The notes beneath the pieces were generated by a model, which did no database searches, had not been told where the DNA came from, and saw only the letters and a list, made by a program, of their open reading frames with translations. Source: Caenorhabditis remanei (taxonomy: Eukaryota; Nematoda; Chromadorea; Rhabditida; Rhabditidae). Taken from it: DNA of 64,000 bases. The translations under genes and the position numbers were made by a program. The stretch lies in the NCBI RefSeq assembly GCF_010183535.1, contig NC_071331.1, positions 15,066,001-15,130,000 of the forward strand, in the 5' to 3' direction. Positions 36,177 through 49,500 of the stretch are shown piece after piece; position 1 is the first letter of the stretch; each line of letters opens with the position of its first letter.

Positions 36177-39100
36177 TTAATATTGGAAATGTGGTTGATG
36201 ATGATCGTAGATCATTGACACTCCATTGTTGAACATATGTGGAAGTACCGTCTGGGGAAGTGGCGGTGATGGTAACTGGGACGACGGCTGCAAATTATTT
36301 ATTTTAATTTTGCCAGAAGACAAGGAAAGTACCTTCGGGGGCGAGCAGCTCACTCGCATCATTGCACCGGACGGCTGCGGAAGCTCAGCTCGAACCAACT
36401 GCAATGGGAATTGTAAGGATTTATTAGAATCGGAGAGCGGGCGGACCTTAGCAGGAGGTGGAGAGATCATAGGTGGCCCCATATTGTGAGATATCGGAGC
36501 AGGGACGAGTGGAATCTGCCGAGTTGCGTCATACACAGAAGAGGTTTTTCGAACTGGTCCTGGTTGGAACTTGTCATGGATTGAATCAAGAGCATCAATC
36601 AAATCTTGTTTGCTTTTTCCATATAGATTGGAAAGTGTAACGAATTCACGGAGAAATTCGTCATCTCGTGTTCCGAAGGTTGCTGATAAGCGATTTCGTC
36701 TGAAACTCATTATTATATTCTAGGAAATCCTTGGAATTATTACTCACAACGCATCATTTTCTTCTTGATCGGCAGATGGTGGTTTCACTTTACAAGTGAC
36801 AACTGCAATTCTCATCGCAGTGAATTTGATATGTTGCATTGTGTCGATATCACCCATATGAGTAATATTACTGGAAATTTCTCGACTTTCTGATGGACTA
36901 TCTGGTTTTCCTCCGAGATCTTTCAACTCCTCGAGCATATCATCAATCCTCATAACTTCGTGATCTGCAGTCACAAGATATTTGACTTTTTCAGCATCCG
37001 CAATATCTCGAAGATAGTCTCGAAGACATTTCTGTTGAAGCCTTTTCAGATCAAGAGGCTCCAAATGAATTGGACGAGTGGCTCGGGCATCCAGAGTGTG
37101 AGCAAGAGATTTGACAGTGAAGCAGATGGTTCCTGAATAGTTCAAAAATCATCTCTCAGTAAACTTTTCTCTATTTTCTTTTCAATTTTGTCAACCAATC
37201 TCTCCCCGAAAAGACAAAGATGTCCGAGACACTTTCCCTTTTTACATACCTCCAGTGACGAATGAAAGACGCATGATAAGCGCCGATTTGTGCTTCTCCA
37301 GTAGACTGTCAACTTCTTCGAATTCCAAGAATCCCATCAGAATTCCCATTTCCCAAAGTTTGCGGACGTTGTTTCTGGTGTCATGGAAAATTTGAAGAAG
37401 CTCCAGCATTCCACGCCAAACTGAGAAACGAACATTTGTACTGTTACATTCATAACGGAGGTGTGGACACAGTACATTCTTGAATGTGACGATTTCTGTA
37501 AAAGTAAACTTTAAAAATCATAAAATTCATAAAGATTTTGAACGGTGTGAGGATACCGTATTTCCGTAAAACTCACGTTGAACTCCATTGATTCTTGCTC
37601 CATCTTGGCCTGAACAACAGTCGGGACACTGTAGTTTATACTTCAAAAGTTCAAAATCATTGTCAATAAGACCCCTCTGCACGTCCGCATTCACTTTAAA
37701 GTGTTGTTTGAACAAATGTTTGAAATGATCCCAATGCATTCCACCATCAATCCATTGCAAAAGAAGACCATCCTGACTGTTACATCCGTATAACCAAAAT
37801 ATTGTTGCAGTGTAGGATGACATCATTCTCTGTACTTGACAATCTTGATTTCTTCTTGTTGCGATTGTGAATGGAAGTGATAGTGTATGAGCAGTGGCGA
37901 ATCTTCCAGACGGAGAAAACATAGTTGCTTTTATATGGAAATAGAATATCGGACGTTTTCCACTTCCTTGTTTGTCATTGTTCGAAGATGATGTATTTGT
38001 TCCAGATGGAGATAAATCTTGATACGAATTGTGAACTGATTGACGTCCTTTTTGTCTCGTAGTACACAAAAGATGAGGATAAGTAGCTGCCCAATATCTG
38101 TTCTTACTGTTATAGACTGGGTATATGATGACACTTTCTTTGCTGTTTACATCACTTTTCTTGTGAGCTGTGTTGTTAGCTGAATCAGCATTACTCGCTG
38201 CATTACTTCTTTTCGTTCCAGTTGTTGGTTTCATTGCAAGTAGAGCTGCAGATGGAACGCTTCCTATTGGAGCAGGATGTTGTAGAAGACGTTGACGAGA
38301 CATTTCTGATTGAATGTGTTCGGCTGTTTCCTCTGAAACTACTTGAATCTCAAAGTCTTTGAACACAACTCCTCGTGCCAATGCTCCACAATTCATTCTG
38401 AAATACATATAAAAATTTAGAGTTTAGTTTAACGACTTTCGATAATACTTACGCAAATAAATTGTTGGTCACCAAAATAGCACTAGTTGATGGCTCTGTG
38501 GCCAAGACACAATTTGACATCAGAAGTTCGAGAGCAGCGAAAACAGCTTCAGACATGTGAGCGACTGGATCGAAATTGAAAAACTTCTTATTCACAGTCA
38601 AATCGTATCTGAATCCTTGAAGACGAGCACCAAGAACAGCCAGCACATATGTCATATTTGAGTAGAAAGAAACAAGATTTTCAATTGAAGAATCATGATC
38701 TTTGACTTGATCTCTCATTCTCTCCACTTGAACAGATCGAACTGTTGACCAGAGAGTCATACAATTCTTATTGCAGAAGGTCTTGTATTGTTCTAGGCAA
38801 GGAACCAGAATATCATCTCCAAATGTTTGAAGATGGATTCTGAAGTTCTCCACGTCATCTGGAGTCTGATACATTGCTGAGTTCATCTGACGGTATAAAC
38901 CGTGAAGACTCATCATTGTCAGATTCATTTTGTCTCTCAGCATAACATATTCTGGATCCATTTCATTACTTGAAGGGAATGGAAGAAAGTCTCTTGAATA
39001 GTTAACCAACTCAACAAGAGCTTGATTCAAACGAGAGTAGATCATCTTATCCTCGTTTGAAACCACAACTTGAGAGAGACTATTCTGAAGACGGTTCGTA

Positions 39101-39668
39101 ATGCACAAGACATTCCACGTCAGCATCGTCCATTCTTCATAAAAATCTTGTCCACGTTGATGACTGTTGTTCTGCTTGATTCGGTTGACACGTCCATCAA
39201 TCTCAGTGAGAAGTTTACAGATCAAGTTTTTCACCTGAAAATTCATATTTTAATTCTCAATCACATTCTTTTTCAGATTGAACTGGCAGGCGACAATTTA
39301 TAAGGTCTCAATAAAACTATTTTGAGCTTGTCTTTTATATTACTTCTGTAAGCTAGTCTACATACTACGATTCTGTCTACCAACTCATGACCAACATGTC
39401 TGCGTCTCTTCGTCTCAAACACTCTCCAACAGTACAAACCTACACAGATGTGCGCTCTCTGCTCTTTTCATCTTCACCGTATACAGTCTCCAGACACCCG
39501 ACGTCATCAACATACACTAGAAATGACGCAAAAATGCACACATACACAAACCTTTTGCATTCGCTGCTCTTCACTATCAGGTATTGGAGGATCGTAATGT
39601 CGTTGTACACCGTGCCACATACAAAACAGATCATAGAGCAACTTTTGGAAAACCTCGTTTGGGACCAT
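36177..39668 (-). CDS. sta-1: STAT family transcription factor
   Basis: Seven exons (39668-39552, 39234-38453, 38397-37577, 37495-37250, 37132-36748, 36699-36333, 36287-36177) give 942 residues. A helical coiled-coil region (about 40-300) precedes the DNA-binding domain (IFYFHIKATMFSP, then SSYTATIFWLYGC). A linker (QWIDGGMHWDHFKHLF...) and a degenerate SH2 domain follow (about 610-690, ALIMRLSFVTGGTICFTVKS), which keeps the phosphotyrosine-binding Arg of the family's LLRFS motif as MRLS. The tail holds SSVYDATRQ, a possible phosphotyrosine site, and Pro-rich sequence. STATs dimerise through SH2-pTyr and bind DNA; C. elegans STA-1 represses antiviral response genes. A Ser/Asn/Lys-rich insert lies before the DNA-binding domain. 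Sta-1 is chosen over sta-2 because of the chromosome IV setting; that choice is inference. Confidence 0.82.
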
Positions 39669-42600
39669 GATGATTGATTGAGTTGCTTTGAAGAAGAAGT
39701 AGAAGATAGATCGTGTGGATCCTTCTTTGGTTGTCTACAAAAGACTGATGAAACAGGAATCCAAGATGGATTACAAATGTGTACTAGAGAATGAGTTCCA
39801 TGCCAAGAAAATGAACCTTTTTAGCTTTGCAACGGGAGTTAGGCTGACGCCCGTTTGTGACGGGGGCCGTCCGGCAAAAACTCAAATGCGATCGGAGACG
39901 ATTCGGACTTCGCGCAATTCGAGTAACTACCTGCAAATAGAGAAACTTAAAGAAATGGATCTTATGGAGCAATTTTAAATAATGGGTTAAGATGAGAACA
40001 TTAAAATGTATAACTTCTAGGAAACTTGAATGCCAATTCAAATGTTAAAACTAGGCAGATTTCTTCGTGAAAATTAGGAATACGGGAAAGATCAATTCAG
40101 TAAGAAAATTGTAGAATATAAGATAACGAAGAGAGTTGAAGAGTCCAACCAGAGAGGTCATTTGAATACTGTGGGTCCAGACTACATACAAGCGATTTAC
40201 AATCTAGATATATGAGTTTTAGGAAGGTTCCCATTTGATTGTAAAGTGGAATGAAGTATTTACAATAGTCATCAAATTCAGGGTTTCTCAAAAATGCTTC
40301 CGTTAGTGAATCTCTGACAGGCAATAAACTGGAAAATGTCAATGTCCGCACCGAAAGTTCTGATAAGAAAGTTCGCAAATCTATAATAAATTTTCGAAAA
40401 ACTGCTCATAAATTTTAATGATATTGATTGGCTACAAAAGGATTTCAAATGATCCATGTACTTTGAACTGAACAAACCTACAGTCTATTATGGTCTTTTG
40501 TCCCAAAATCAAAACACAAAAAAAAGAATTTTTGAATAGAGAGAAAATATTGGAGAGAGTGAGAAAAAGACAACAGGAGGAATTGGGTGATGGAGAGCAG
40601 AAGACGTTGCGCGAGAAGGTCAACGAACGGACCTTCGGATGAGAGAGAAGAGAATAACGTGACAGGAAAAAGAGACTGTAATATGAGGGTGGAAGATGGA
40701 TTGACACACACACACAGAGACAACAAAAGAGAAAATAGGGGTTTATCTCGATCTGGGAAATGGAAGATTTTGGCACATTGCCAAGTATTTCCAATCGATG
40801 ATGATGAAGACAATACACATGTTTGAATGGAAACAAGATAAGCAGAAAATGGAGAGAAAAGAGAGAGAGAAAGAGAAGAATAAGAGATTGAAAACATAGA
40901 AAAGGGTATTTGAGAAGGAAGACCACAGATATAAAAGATATAATGATGACGATAATAATGAGATGATGAAGGGCAAGTGTACTAGATTCAAGAAGTGATT
41001 GCAGCAGTCCCCCCGGTCAGCACACATACCGTTTAGCACCAATAATTATTTGGGTTTTGATCAATTCTTATCAGTTAGTGTGCGAAATTTCGCAGGAGAT
41101 GGCAACATTTTGTATATGTATGCACTATGTCATCAGAGAGTGGACGGATGGAGAAAATGGGTGAAAGAAAGATGACGATGAATTCAGGTTACTTGATCAT
41201 TGTGTTTCTTGAGAAGTTATATAAGGGGAAGTAGATTAAAAGAAGAGAAAGAGGAATCGAGCTTTCGAGAGATACCGGCTATTGGATACTAGATGTTGAG
41301 AATATTGTATCACGTGGAACTGAATTGTAAAACAAAACATGTCACTCTAGTTTGTTTGCAATCAAATTATTGATCTGAAAATCAAATATCAAGTTTTGAA
41401 ATTGAAAAATAATTAACCTGTATAATTCCAGGTAAGCTAGAGAAAATTGAATTCTGAATATTTCCTTGTTTCCGTCAACTGGGAACTGCTATATAGAGGA
41501 GAAAGAGCTGATTGTCAAGACCTGATTTTTGTGATTCCATCTTTTCAACAATACATGACATTGGTCAAAGATACTTTTGACTATGTGGATCCCCTTAAAG
41601 TTTTAAAGAGATAGTGATCTAACTTGTTGAAACCAATTATTCATCATCACTTCATCGATTTGTGAATTCTTTGATCTCTAAGTAATTATTTGCTGGACCG
41701 AAACTCGGATTCAGGAATATTGAGAGACAGTTGCAGAAGATTTCAGAAAACGGTGACCATCTTATTTTTGTCAGTAAAATTAGAGTAGAAAACGCTGCAA
41801 ATGTTAGGCATTAGACAAGCGCGAAACATCTATTCAATTTCCGAAATTAGAATCATCAATGAATTCGAAAATGTAGTTCAAAAAAGCAAAAAGTGTCGCC
41901 ATGATTGTTTCATTATCTCCCTCGTGTTTCTATCACATGATATCTTTTATCAATCCTTTTGAAAGTCAAGTCACGAATTCTTCGGAATCGGATCAGCATG
42001 CTGTTCAATATCTAAGAGTTTACAGAGCCGTTCTCCTGAAATTCATACCGTATCCTTTCGATGTGTTTAGGAGCAATCATCAACACAATAATATGTTTAT
42101 GTTACTTCAGATGGAATGTATGTAAAAGACAATGTGTGCTGATTACGGTTCAACCGAGACACCGTCCTCTTCTGTCTCTCTTTCTCTCTCTCTCCATTTC
42201 CTGCGTACAAGTTGCCATCCATTCTGTCTGAATTTCTTCTAATTCAACACTATTTCTACACCTTTCCAAAACGGCCTCTATCAGTGACCCGTCTCGCTTC
42301 TGGCCGGTTTTGCGTGTTTGACACAAAAAATTGGCATGATAATAATAGAGCGAAGAGCGTGAGGAGAAGAACAAGAGAGGGGGGCAATCATACGAAACTA
42401 TGGCCAATCGTAGTAAATTAGCATGAATCAAACAGTAAGAGGGACTCGAAAATATGCAAATTGTATTAGTCATGTGTATTGAAAGTATCATGTTCTTCTG
42501 TCAGATTACAGCTTTTTGACGAAATGTTTGAACATCGAATGATGAGTTATTTGAGAACAGTAAGCAATTTTTATACAAAACGAGAACACTTATCTTTCAT

Positions 42601-43157
42601 ATTAGGGTTTTCCTTTTTGTCTATGCCTGCAGGTTTATCAAAACAACATGACTCATAAAGTAAAGAGTAATGCATTCTGCTGTTTGAAAACGACATATTG
42701 AGTCATACTTTTTTCAGCAATCTATTTCGTTTCTGACATCTGAAAAGGCTCACTGCTTTCACATAGAGATATAATATCAATTATCTCCAGCTAGCTGACC
42801 GTTTTCCTTCTCTTCTTTTTCCAGGATTACTGTAGAAATGCATGTACGCTCTATCGCCTTCGAGTCAAATAACAATTTTGAGCAAATATATCTAATTCCC
42901 TAAAGAACTTGGCAGATTTTGTGGTTTTCTCTCGTTCCCATTTTTGCCTTTCTTGCTGCTTCACCTTCGTTACCATCTTTGGCTTGCTCTAGTTATTTGT
43001 TTGCTTCAATGGTGACCTCCACTACAATACCTGCGTCTAAAATATGTAAACACACTGTCTCTCTTTTCTCCTTTCCTGTTCCCATCACTTGCTTCTACTC
43101 GTTCTTTTTGCTAGATTTCTCACTAAACTAATTCGATATTTTTAGCTCGTCGCTCAA
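39669..43157. other. Intergenic region upstream of the STAT and APMAP-like genes
   Basis: 3.5 kb between divergent genes. About 40480-40950 is purine-rich on the plus strand, giving long but low-complexity open frames. A minus-strand stop-free stretch at about 40097-40400 has a more protein-like translation (NPEFDDYCKYFIPLYNQMG) but no start, acceptor or family I can name. No RNA gene seen. Confidence 0.5.
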
Positions 43158-44770
43158 ATGGCAAACTCCAGTGGAAGTACCAGAAGACGTCGGGGAAGTG
43201 ATGATGGAGGGCGTGCTGTTCCGTTGCCAGCTAAGATTGCAAAACAGAAAAAAGTATAAGCCCTCTTTCGTTTTCAAATTCACTCAAGTTATTTCAGGAG
43301 CAAAAACACCAAACTAGTTCGATAACTAGTTCGATACTTTCTTATCTCTGGAACATATTCCAAATAACTCTCGTTTTGGTTGTTTCTATAATCGTCTCCG
43401 CTCTTCTCACTAACCGAATCGTCAACTCACCAATCAGAGCAGTTGAATTCGAGTAAGTGGTTAATAAAAAGAGTGCTTTTGAAGTTCAATTTATTTCAGT
43501 CTTGGAGAAAGTCTTCCTTTGAAAGGAGTACTTGCAGTAAATAGTCGATTAACTGATGCAGAACTTCTTCTCGAAGATCAAGTTTATGGACCAGAATCTC
43601 TCGTTCTTGATGAGAAAAACAAAAAACTTTATGCTGGATTCAAGACGGGAATTATCGCTGAAATAAGTATGACTGAAGGAAAAGAAAAGATTTTGCATGC
43701 TGTTCAGCTGGCACAAGGAAATCATGACTGTGATGGTTCATACAAAACAATGAATTTGTGTGGACGACCACTTGGATTGAGGTTAGATAGATTGGGTGTC
43801 TTTCTTTTGTTTGCCGTATTGATAAGATAATATATGTAAATTAGATACGTCATTAGACCAATAAACCAATAAACCTATACGAGGGACTTTTTTGAAAGGG
43901 AATTATATATCTCTTGAATGAATTGGTATTTTCAAATTTTCAATTTTCAGACTAAGCGATGCAAATGAATTGATCATTGCTGATGCATATTTGGGATTGT
44001 TTGCAATCAATTGGCAAGAAGAGAAAGTTGTCAAAATCCTTGGTGCTGGAGAATTACCAACGAACGACGAGAATGGGGCTCCAATCAAATATCTGAATGA
44101 TTTGGACATCCTCCCAGACGGCCGTATAATTTTCTCTGAGTCATCTACTAAGTTCGATGACCGTGATTTCATTTTGGATCTTTTCGAGCATCGACCGAAT
44201 GGACGTCTTCTGATTTATGATCCAAGAAAGAAGAATTTGAGAGTGCTCAAAGATGGACTATATTTTCCGAATGGAGTTCAACTGAGTATCGAGAAAGGAG
44301 TTTCCAAAACTGCTCCATGGAGAGTATTCTATAGTGAAATGGGAATGGCTCGAGTCATGCAAATCTGGGTTCCTCAGGATCATTATTCAACTGCTTCAGT
44401 CAAAACAGCTTTACTCATCGAGAATCTTCCCGGATACCCAGACAATATTCGACTCACAAAAACAGGACATCTTCTTGTTCCAATCGCGACACATCGTTCC
44501 GAAAATGATAGACTCCTCGAACAACAACCTAGAGTTCGCGAGTTCTTAACGAAAATATTGAGCAACAAAGCTCTTGCTTTGGTGGCCAACTATTTTGCCG
44601 ATGCAGAAGGACTTGTGCTGAAAGTGAACACAGAAACAGGACAAATCATCGAATCATACCATGATCAAACTGGAAAAGTGGAGGCGATTTCTATTGCGAT
44701 CGACGATGGACAAGGACGGATGTTGCTAGGAAGTGACGTCAATTATTATATTGCACGGGCAAAGCTCTAA
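43158..44770 (+). CDS. APMAP-like (strictosidine synthase-related) beta-propeller membrane protein
   Basis: Four exons (43158-43253, 43298-43452, 43500-43781, 43951-44770) encode 450 residues. A basic cytosolic N-terminus (STRRRRGSDDGG) is followed by one membrane anchor (about 48-70, IFQITLVLVVSIIVSALL). A six-bladed beta-propeller follows with family motifs: GPESLVLDEKNKKLYAG, CGRPLGLR, YLNDLDILPDGRIIFSESS and YFPNGVQLS. This is the adipocyte plasma membrane-associated protein family, whose mammalian member has arylesterase activity and supports adipocyte differentiation. The layout predicts a type II protein with the propeller in the ER lumen or outside the cell. An acceptor TTTTTAG precedes the ATG by 12 bases. 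Its 3' end converges with the next gene only 105 bases away. Confidence 0.88.
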
Positions 44771-44875
44771 TTTATCGTACGATAACTTTATAAATATAAG
44801 ATCTCTCTTTATTTTTATGTTGACAGAACTTGTTATGAATGATATGATACTTTGATAAACAACTTGTAATTCTTT

Positions 44876-46058
44876 TCACCGGAATAATTTACTGTACTCG
44901 TATTCTAGATCCTTTCCTGCATATCCATGAACCGCAATAACGCCTTGATCCCATTCGTCTTGAGTAACTCGACGGTTCCAAAATATGAAGTTTTCATTAT
45001 GAGTGGTGGGCACTCCGACAGTTTTTGCTAGAATTCCAGTGAAAACGTCATCGAATGGAAACATCTTTAGGTGATGCATCCTATTTTGAAACCGTTCAAT
45101 AGTTTCTGATGTCAAGAAGACAGCACCAGCAGACACGTAAGGGGGGTATCTCGAATACGGGTATTCTTCTAGCGATATCTGAAATTATTAATTCGAAATA
45201 TGATCCGAACAAATTTAAACTTACACTGTGTTTATGAATTTTCATTCGGAACGGTAAAGTGTCGAACACGAATCCTTCATAGACCAAGTCTCTATTCTTT
45301 TTCGTTTGTAAAAATTTTACAAGATTGGGAATATGAACCATATAGTCATCATCCACCAGAAATGTATAGTCCGGAGAAAGGCATTCGTTCGGTTTCGCAG
45401 CGTAGTCAATGGCAGCAAAGAGCTGGAAAACGTTTCAATTTCGTATTACTTTTGCGTTTCAAACCTTGTAAGTGTTGTTTCTATAAGAATCAATGGCTGA
45501 GATCGCTAAAATATCTTTGTTCTTTTCTATTTCTTTGTCGATTTTTCTCATAACTTCTAAGTTTTCTACACGGCCAATGACGAATACAGGCATCACTTCA
45601 ACGCCGTTTTCTTTTCGATACTTTCCCCACGTTCTTCTCACCGATTCGCGCATCTAAATCATTCTCTTATAACTTTATGTGATTTTATACCAACCTCTTG
45701 GTTCTTTGCACTTGATTTTATAATAATCATTAGTTTCTGCTCGCTGATGCCTATCCTGCATTTTGGAAATTCTGTAAACTTATTTCTGAGCAGTTCTAGA
45801 TTTTCTGATTGGGGCCATTCGAATTCATTGAAATCCGTCTAAAATGTCAACTTTCAGTGCAAGAAAAGACAAGTTTTCAGTAAACCTCTCTTGCTTTATC
45901 CAAAACTCCCAGAGTCCAGCAGAGAATTACAGTAAGTCCTAGGAGCGATAGTTTTTTTGATGTTGTAAGATCTTGGTAAAATCTGAAAATTTCGAACTGT
46001 TGTTAAGAAATATTTATAGTTTCATCAACCTTCTTATTTTTCTCACGCATAGCACCAT
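44876..46058 (-). CDS. bre-5: Beta-1,3-galactosyltransferase family 31 (BRE-5-like)
   Basis: Six exons (46058-46030, 45982-45886, 45838-45695, 45653-45465, 45422-45225, 45178-44876) encode 319 residues, close to the 322 of C. elegans BRE-5. A short cytosolic tail and one signal anchor (about 21-37, LSLLGLTVILCWTLGVL) mark a type II Golgi enzyme. Family 31 motifs follow: RESVRRTWG, the metal-binding VDDDY (177-179), RYPPYVSAGAVF, and FDDVFTGILA (262 on), which corresponds to the family EDV-G motif. BRE-5 acts in the arthro-series glycosphingolipid pathway, whose products are the receptors for Bacillus thuringiensis Cry5B in C. elegans; loss gives resistance. Neighbour genes sqst-1 and spt-5 fit its chromosome IV home. 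The small first exon was chosen because only its third frame keeps phase with exon 2. Confidence 0.85.
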
Positions 46059-46582
46059 GTGGCTTCCAAGCTGAAAATGGGAATGAAAACCCACTCCTAT
46101 TATTTGCGCGTAAGATTGCGGGTCCGGGTCGCGAACACCTCGTTTGAACCTTGCGGACTAAGCATTTGAATTGACGACAACTCAGAGCGACACTTTTCCT
46201 TGGACTAGTCCATGGACTTCTCTACACTTTTCAATTTTCTTTTTTAAATTTATTTAATTGTTAGTATTGATATTTCTATGATTATCAATGATGTTTAAAT
46301 AATTAATTTCAATTCGTACAAACTCGTTTATGATAGCTCTGAATCGGTATCATCGAGAAGGTATCCAAACACAACTTACTAACAACTTTCTTTACCGTTT
46401 CATCGATTTATTTTTTCGTTTTCTATGTCACATGCTATACTCTCTCATGTCTCCTCATGTTTCGAAAATTTTCGTATAGCTTCACTCCGCCCAACCAAGA
46501 ATCTTTCCTTTCACGCCATTCTTTAGTTTTTCCTTCATGCAATCCATGTCTTAGTGTATTGATTTTTGCAGTACGCAGCGCA
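46059..46582. promoter_or_regulatory. Divergent promoter region between bre-5 and spt-5
   Basis: 524 bases between start codons. About 46100-46210 is GC-richer than its surroundings. The spt-5 side has an acceptor TTTTTGCAG at about 46570, 12 bases before the ATG. No further motif is claimed. Confidence 0.5.
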
Positions 46583-49500
46583 ATGTCCTCTGACGAAAGT
46601 GATGTAGCCTCAAACAAGGAAGAAGATACGGTTAGTTTATTTATGATTCCAAACTCCTGAAACATTTTTTGTAGACTTTGAGCGATGATGATGGCTCAGA
46701 CGTAGAAATCAGAAGCTCTAAAAAAGATCGAAAGAGAAAGATAGCATCTGACAGCGAGGTAAAAAATAATCGAAAATGGGCTCCAAATTGCTTTTTACTG
46801 TTTATAGAAAAGCGACTCTGAAAATGACGACGACGATGATGAAGACGATGAAGATGAGGATGAGAACATGACCAACAAGAAGTCAAAAAATAAGAAACGA
46901 AAGAAGAAGGCTCCTTCTGGAAGAGATTTCCTTGCGTGGGATGTTGAAGTGGATGATGAAGACGAAGATGATGATAACGACTACGATGACGAGGACGATC
47001 CACGTATGAATGCTATGAATGAGCGAGAAGAAGCAGAACGAGCCATGAAAGAGATGGAAATGAGCCAGAGAAATCGCGATCGTTACAAGTTTCAGAATAT
47101 GTCAGAAGATGAAGTTCAGAAATACTTTGAGAACAAATACAAAGCTGACAAAAACGATGGAGATTACGATGATGAGGATTCTGCGATGGACGATATCTCA
47201 AAAAACTCGCATCTTCCATCGACAAAAGATCCAAATTTGTGGATTGTGAGGTGTCGTATGGGAGAAGAGAAACTTGTTGCAATGCATTTGATGCGAAAGT
47301 GTCTTGCTGTTGAGCACACTAACGAGGTATTAGAACAAAATTAGTATGAAAGGTTCAATATATACAAACTTCCAGCCATTCCAAATCAAATCAGTTGTTG
47401 TCAAAGAAGGACTCAAAGGAATGATTTACATTGAAGCTTTCAAACAATCTCACGTCATGTCCGCCATCGATGGATTTTCGGCTCTCAACCAATTCCAAAT
47501 TACGATGGTTCCAATCAAAGATATGGTTGACGTTTTGAGAGTTGTGAAAGACATTCCACAACTGAAACTTGGTTCATATGTTCGCCTGAAGAGAACAATG
47601 TACAAAGATGACCTTGCTGTCGTCGATCTTGTGGATATTGCACAGAATCGTGTCAACTTAAAGTTGATTCCTCGGGTTGATTATCAAAGACGTCGAGGAG
47701 CTATGCGAACCGATGCAGACAAAACCTACAAACTGAAAAGACGTCCGATGCCAAAGCTGTTCGATCAAGACGCCATCAAAGAAGTCGGTGGAGAAATTGT
47801 AACTGATGGAGATTTCATTATGTTCGAAGGAAATCACTATCGTCGTGGTTTCCTCTACAAATATTTCCCCATAAATGCCGTACAAGCTGATGGAGTTAAG
47901 GCAACTCTTGGGGAGCTTGAAAAGTTCCAAGAATCAAGTGATGATCTGAAAAGAGAATGTTAGTTTTTATTAATTTTGCTCGTTTTTATTAATTTTTGCT
48001 CTTAATTGTACTTTTTCAGTGGAAACTACTTCTATGAAAGACACTGAAAATCCGTTTGTGCCGGGCGACATCGTCGAAGTAAAAGCTGGAGAGTTGGTTA
48101 ATTTACGTGGAAAAGTCATGGCCATTGACGGAACAAAAGTTGTAATGATGCCGGATCAAGAAGATTTGAAGGAAGCTATAACATTGAATGCATCGGAGCT
48201 GAGAAAATATTTCAAAGAAGGAGATCACGCAAAAGTAATCAGCGGACGATACGAAGGTCAAACAGGACTGATTGTTCGTGTCAAAGATAGTACAGCAATT
48301 GTTTTGGCCGATCTCGGAATGGAAGAACTCCAAGTACGCGTCCGAGATCTACAACTTTGTGCTGATGTGACAACTGGAGTGGATTCTCTCGGGCAATTCC
48401 AATTCCACGATCTCGTACAACTCGATCATACTGGAAACGTCGGAGTTATCATTCGTTTGGAGAAGGAGAATCTTGAAGTCCTTAATATGCATGGAATAGT
48501 GAACCGAATAAAACCGCAAGCAATCATCGCGAAAAAAGATGTGAGATTTGCAAAGGTCCTCGACAGCCAGAACAACTCTATTGAAGCTAAAGATCTTGTG
48601 AAAGTAATCAGTGGTTTGAACATCAAAGAAAGAGAATCTGATGAGGATCCGGTAGGAGAAGTACTTTATGCATTCAGAGGAACCGTGTTCATTTATGCCC
48701 GTAAAATTGCTAAGAACGGAGGAGTTATGGTCTGTAGACCGAAACAATTGCTTCTCCAAGGAGCTAAAAAGACTAACAATACTCCAATGGTATCTCGAAT
48801 GGCCTCTCCTAATCCGATGGCTTCCCCACGACATAGTTCCGGTGGAATGACGCCCAGCAGCCACGATGGTATGTCCAGTCGTGGAAGTACTGGTGGTCAG
48901 ACACCAAGACAGAATCAGCCTCGACACTTTGGAACCGCTAATCAACAAAAAGTTCGCCGAGATTTGACCATTATTGGCAAAAATGTGCGTATCACAAAAG
49001 GTCCTATGAAAGGCTATTTCGGAATCGTTCGTGATGCTACCGAAGATACAGTTCGAGTTGAACTGCATGCTCAATGCAGAACAGTTTCAGTAGACCGAGC
49101 ACGTATGATGGTGGTCGGAGATACCGGAATTACAAGTTCAGGAAGTGGCACCTCGTTCTACAATACCGCTAAGACTCCAATGCGTGATTCAAGTAAAACT
49201 CCGATGTACGGTTCAAAGACTCCAATGTACGGAGCTCAAACTCCAATGTACGGTGCAATGACTCCACATGCTGGAGACAGAACTCCACATTACGGCGCAA
49301 TGACTCCCGCTTATGGCGGAGGAAGAACTCCAGCATATGGAGATGGAAGTCGTACTCCCGCTTACGGAAGCAAGACACCTGCTTATGGAGATCTTGACGA
49401 GCATTCTTCAGCTCGAACTCCCGCGTATGGAAATGATAATGGAAGAACCCCGGCCTATGGACATGATAGTGGAAGAACTCCAGCTTATGGAAACAGTGAA

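Noticed and set aside
40097..40400. Minus-strand stop-free stretch with a protein-like translation (FDDYCKYFIPLYNQMG)
   Set aside because: No start codon, splice context or recognised family, so not listed as a gene; it may be a gene fragment.
40432..41042. Several minus-strand open frames of 99-164 codons
   Set aside because: They read a purine-rich plus-strand tract as Ser/Leu/Phe-rich peptide; two frames are open at once, a sign of composition and not of coding.
48349..49074. Minus-strand 241-codon open frame
   Set aside because: Antisense shadow of the spt-5 KOW-domain exon.
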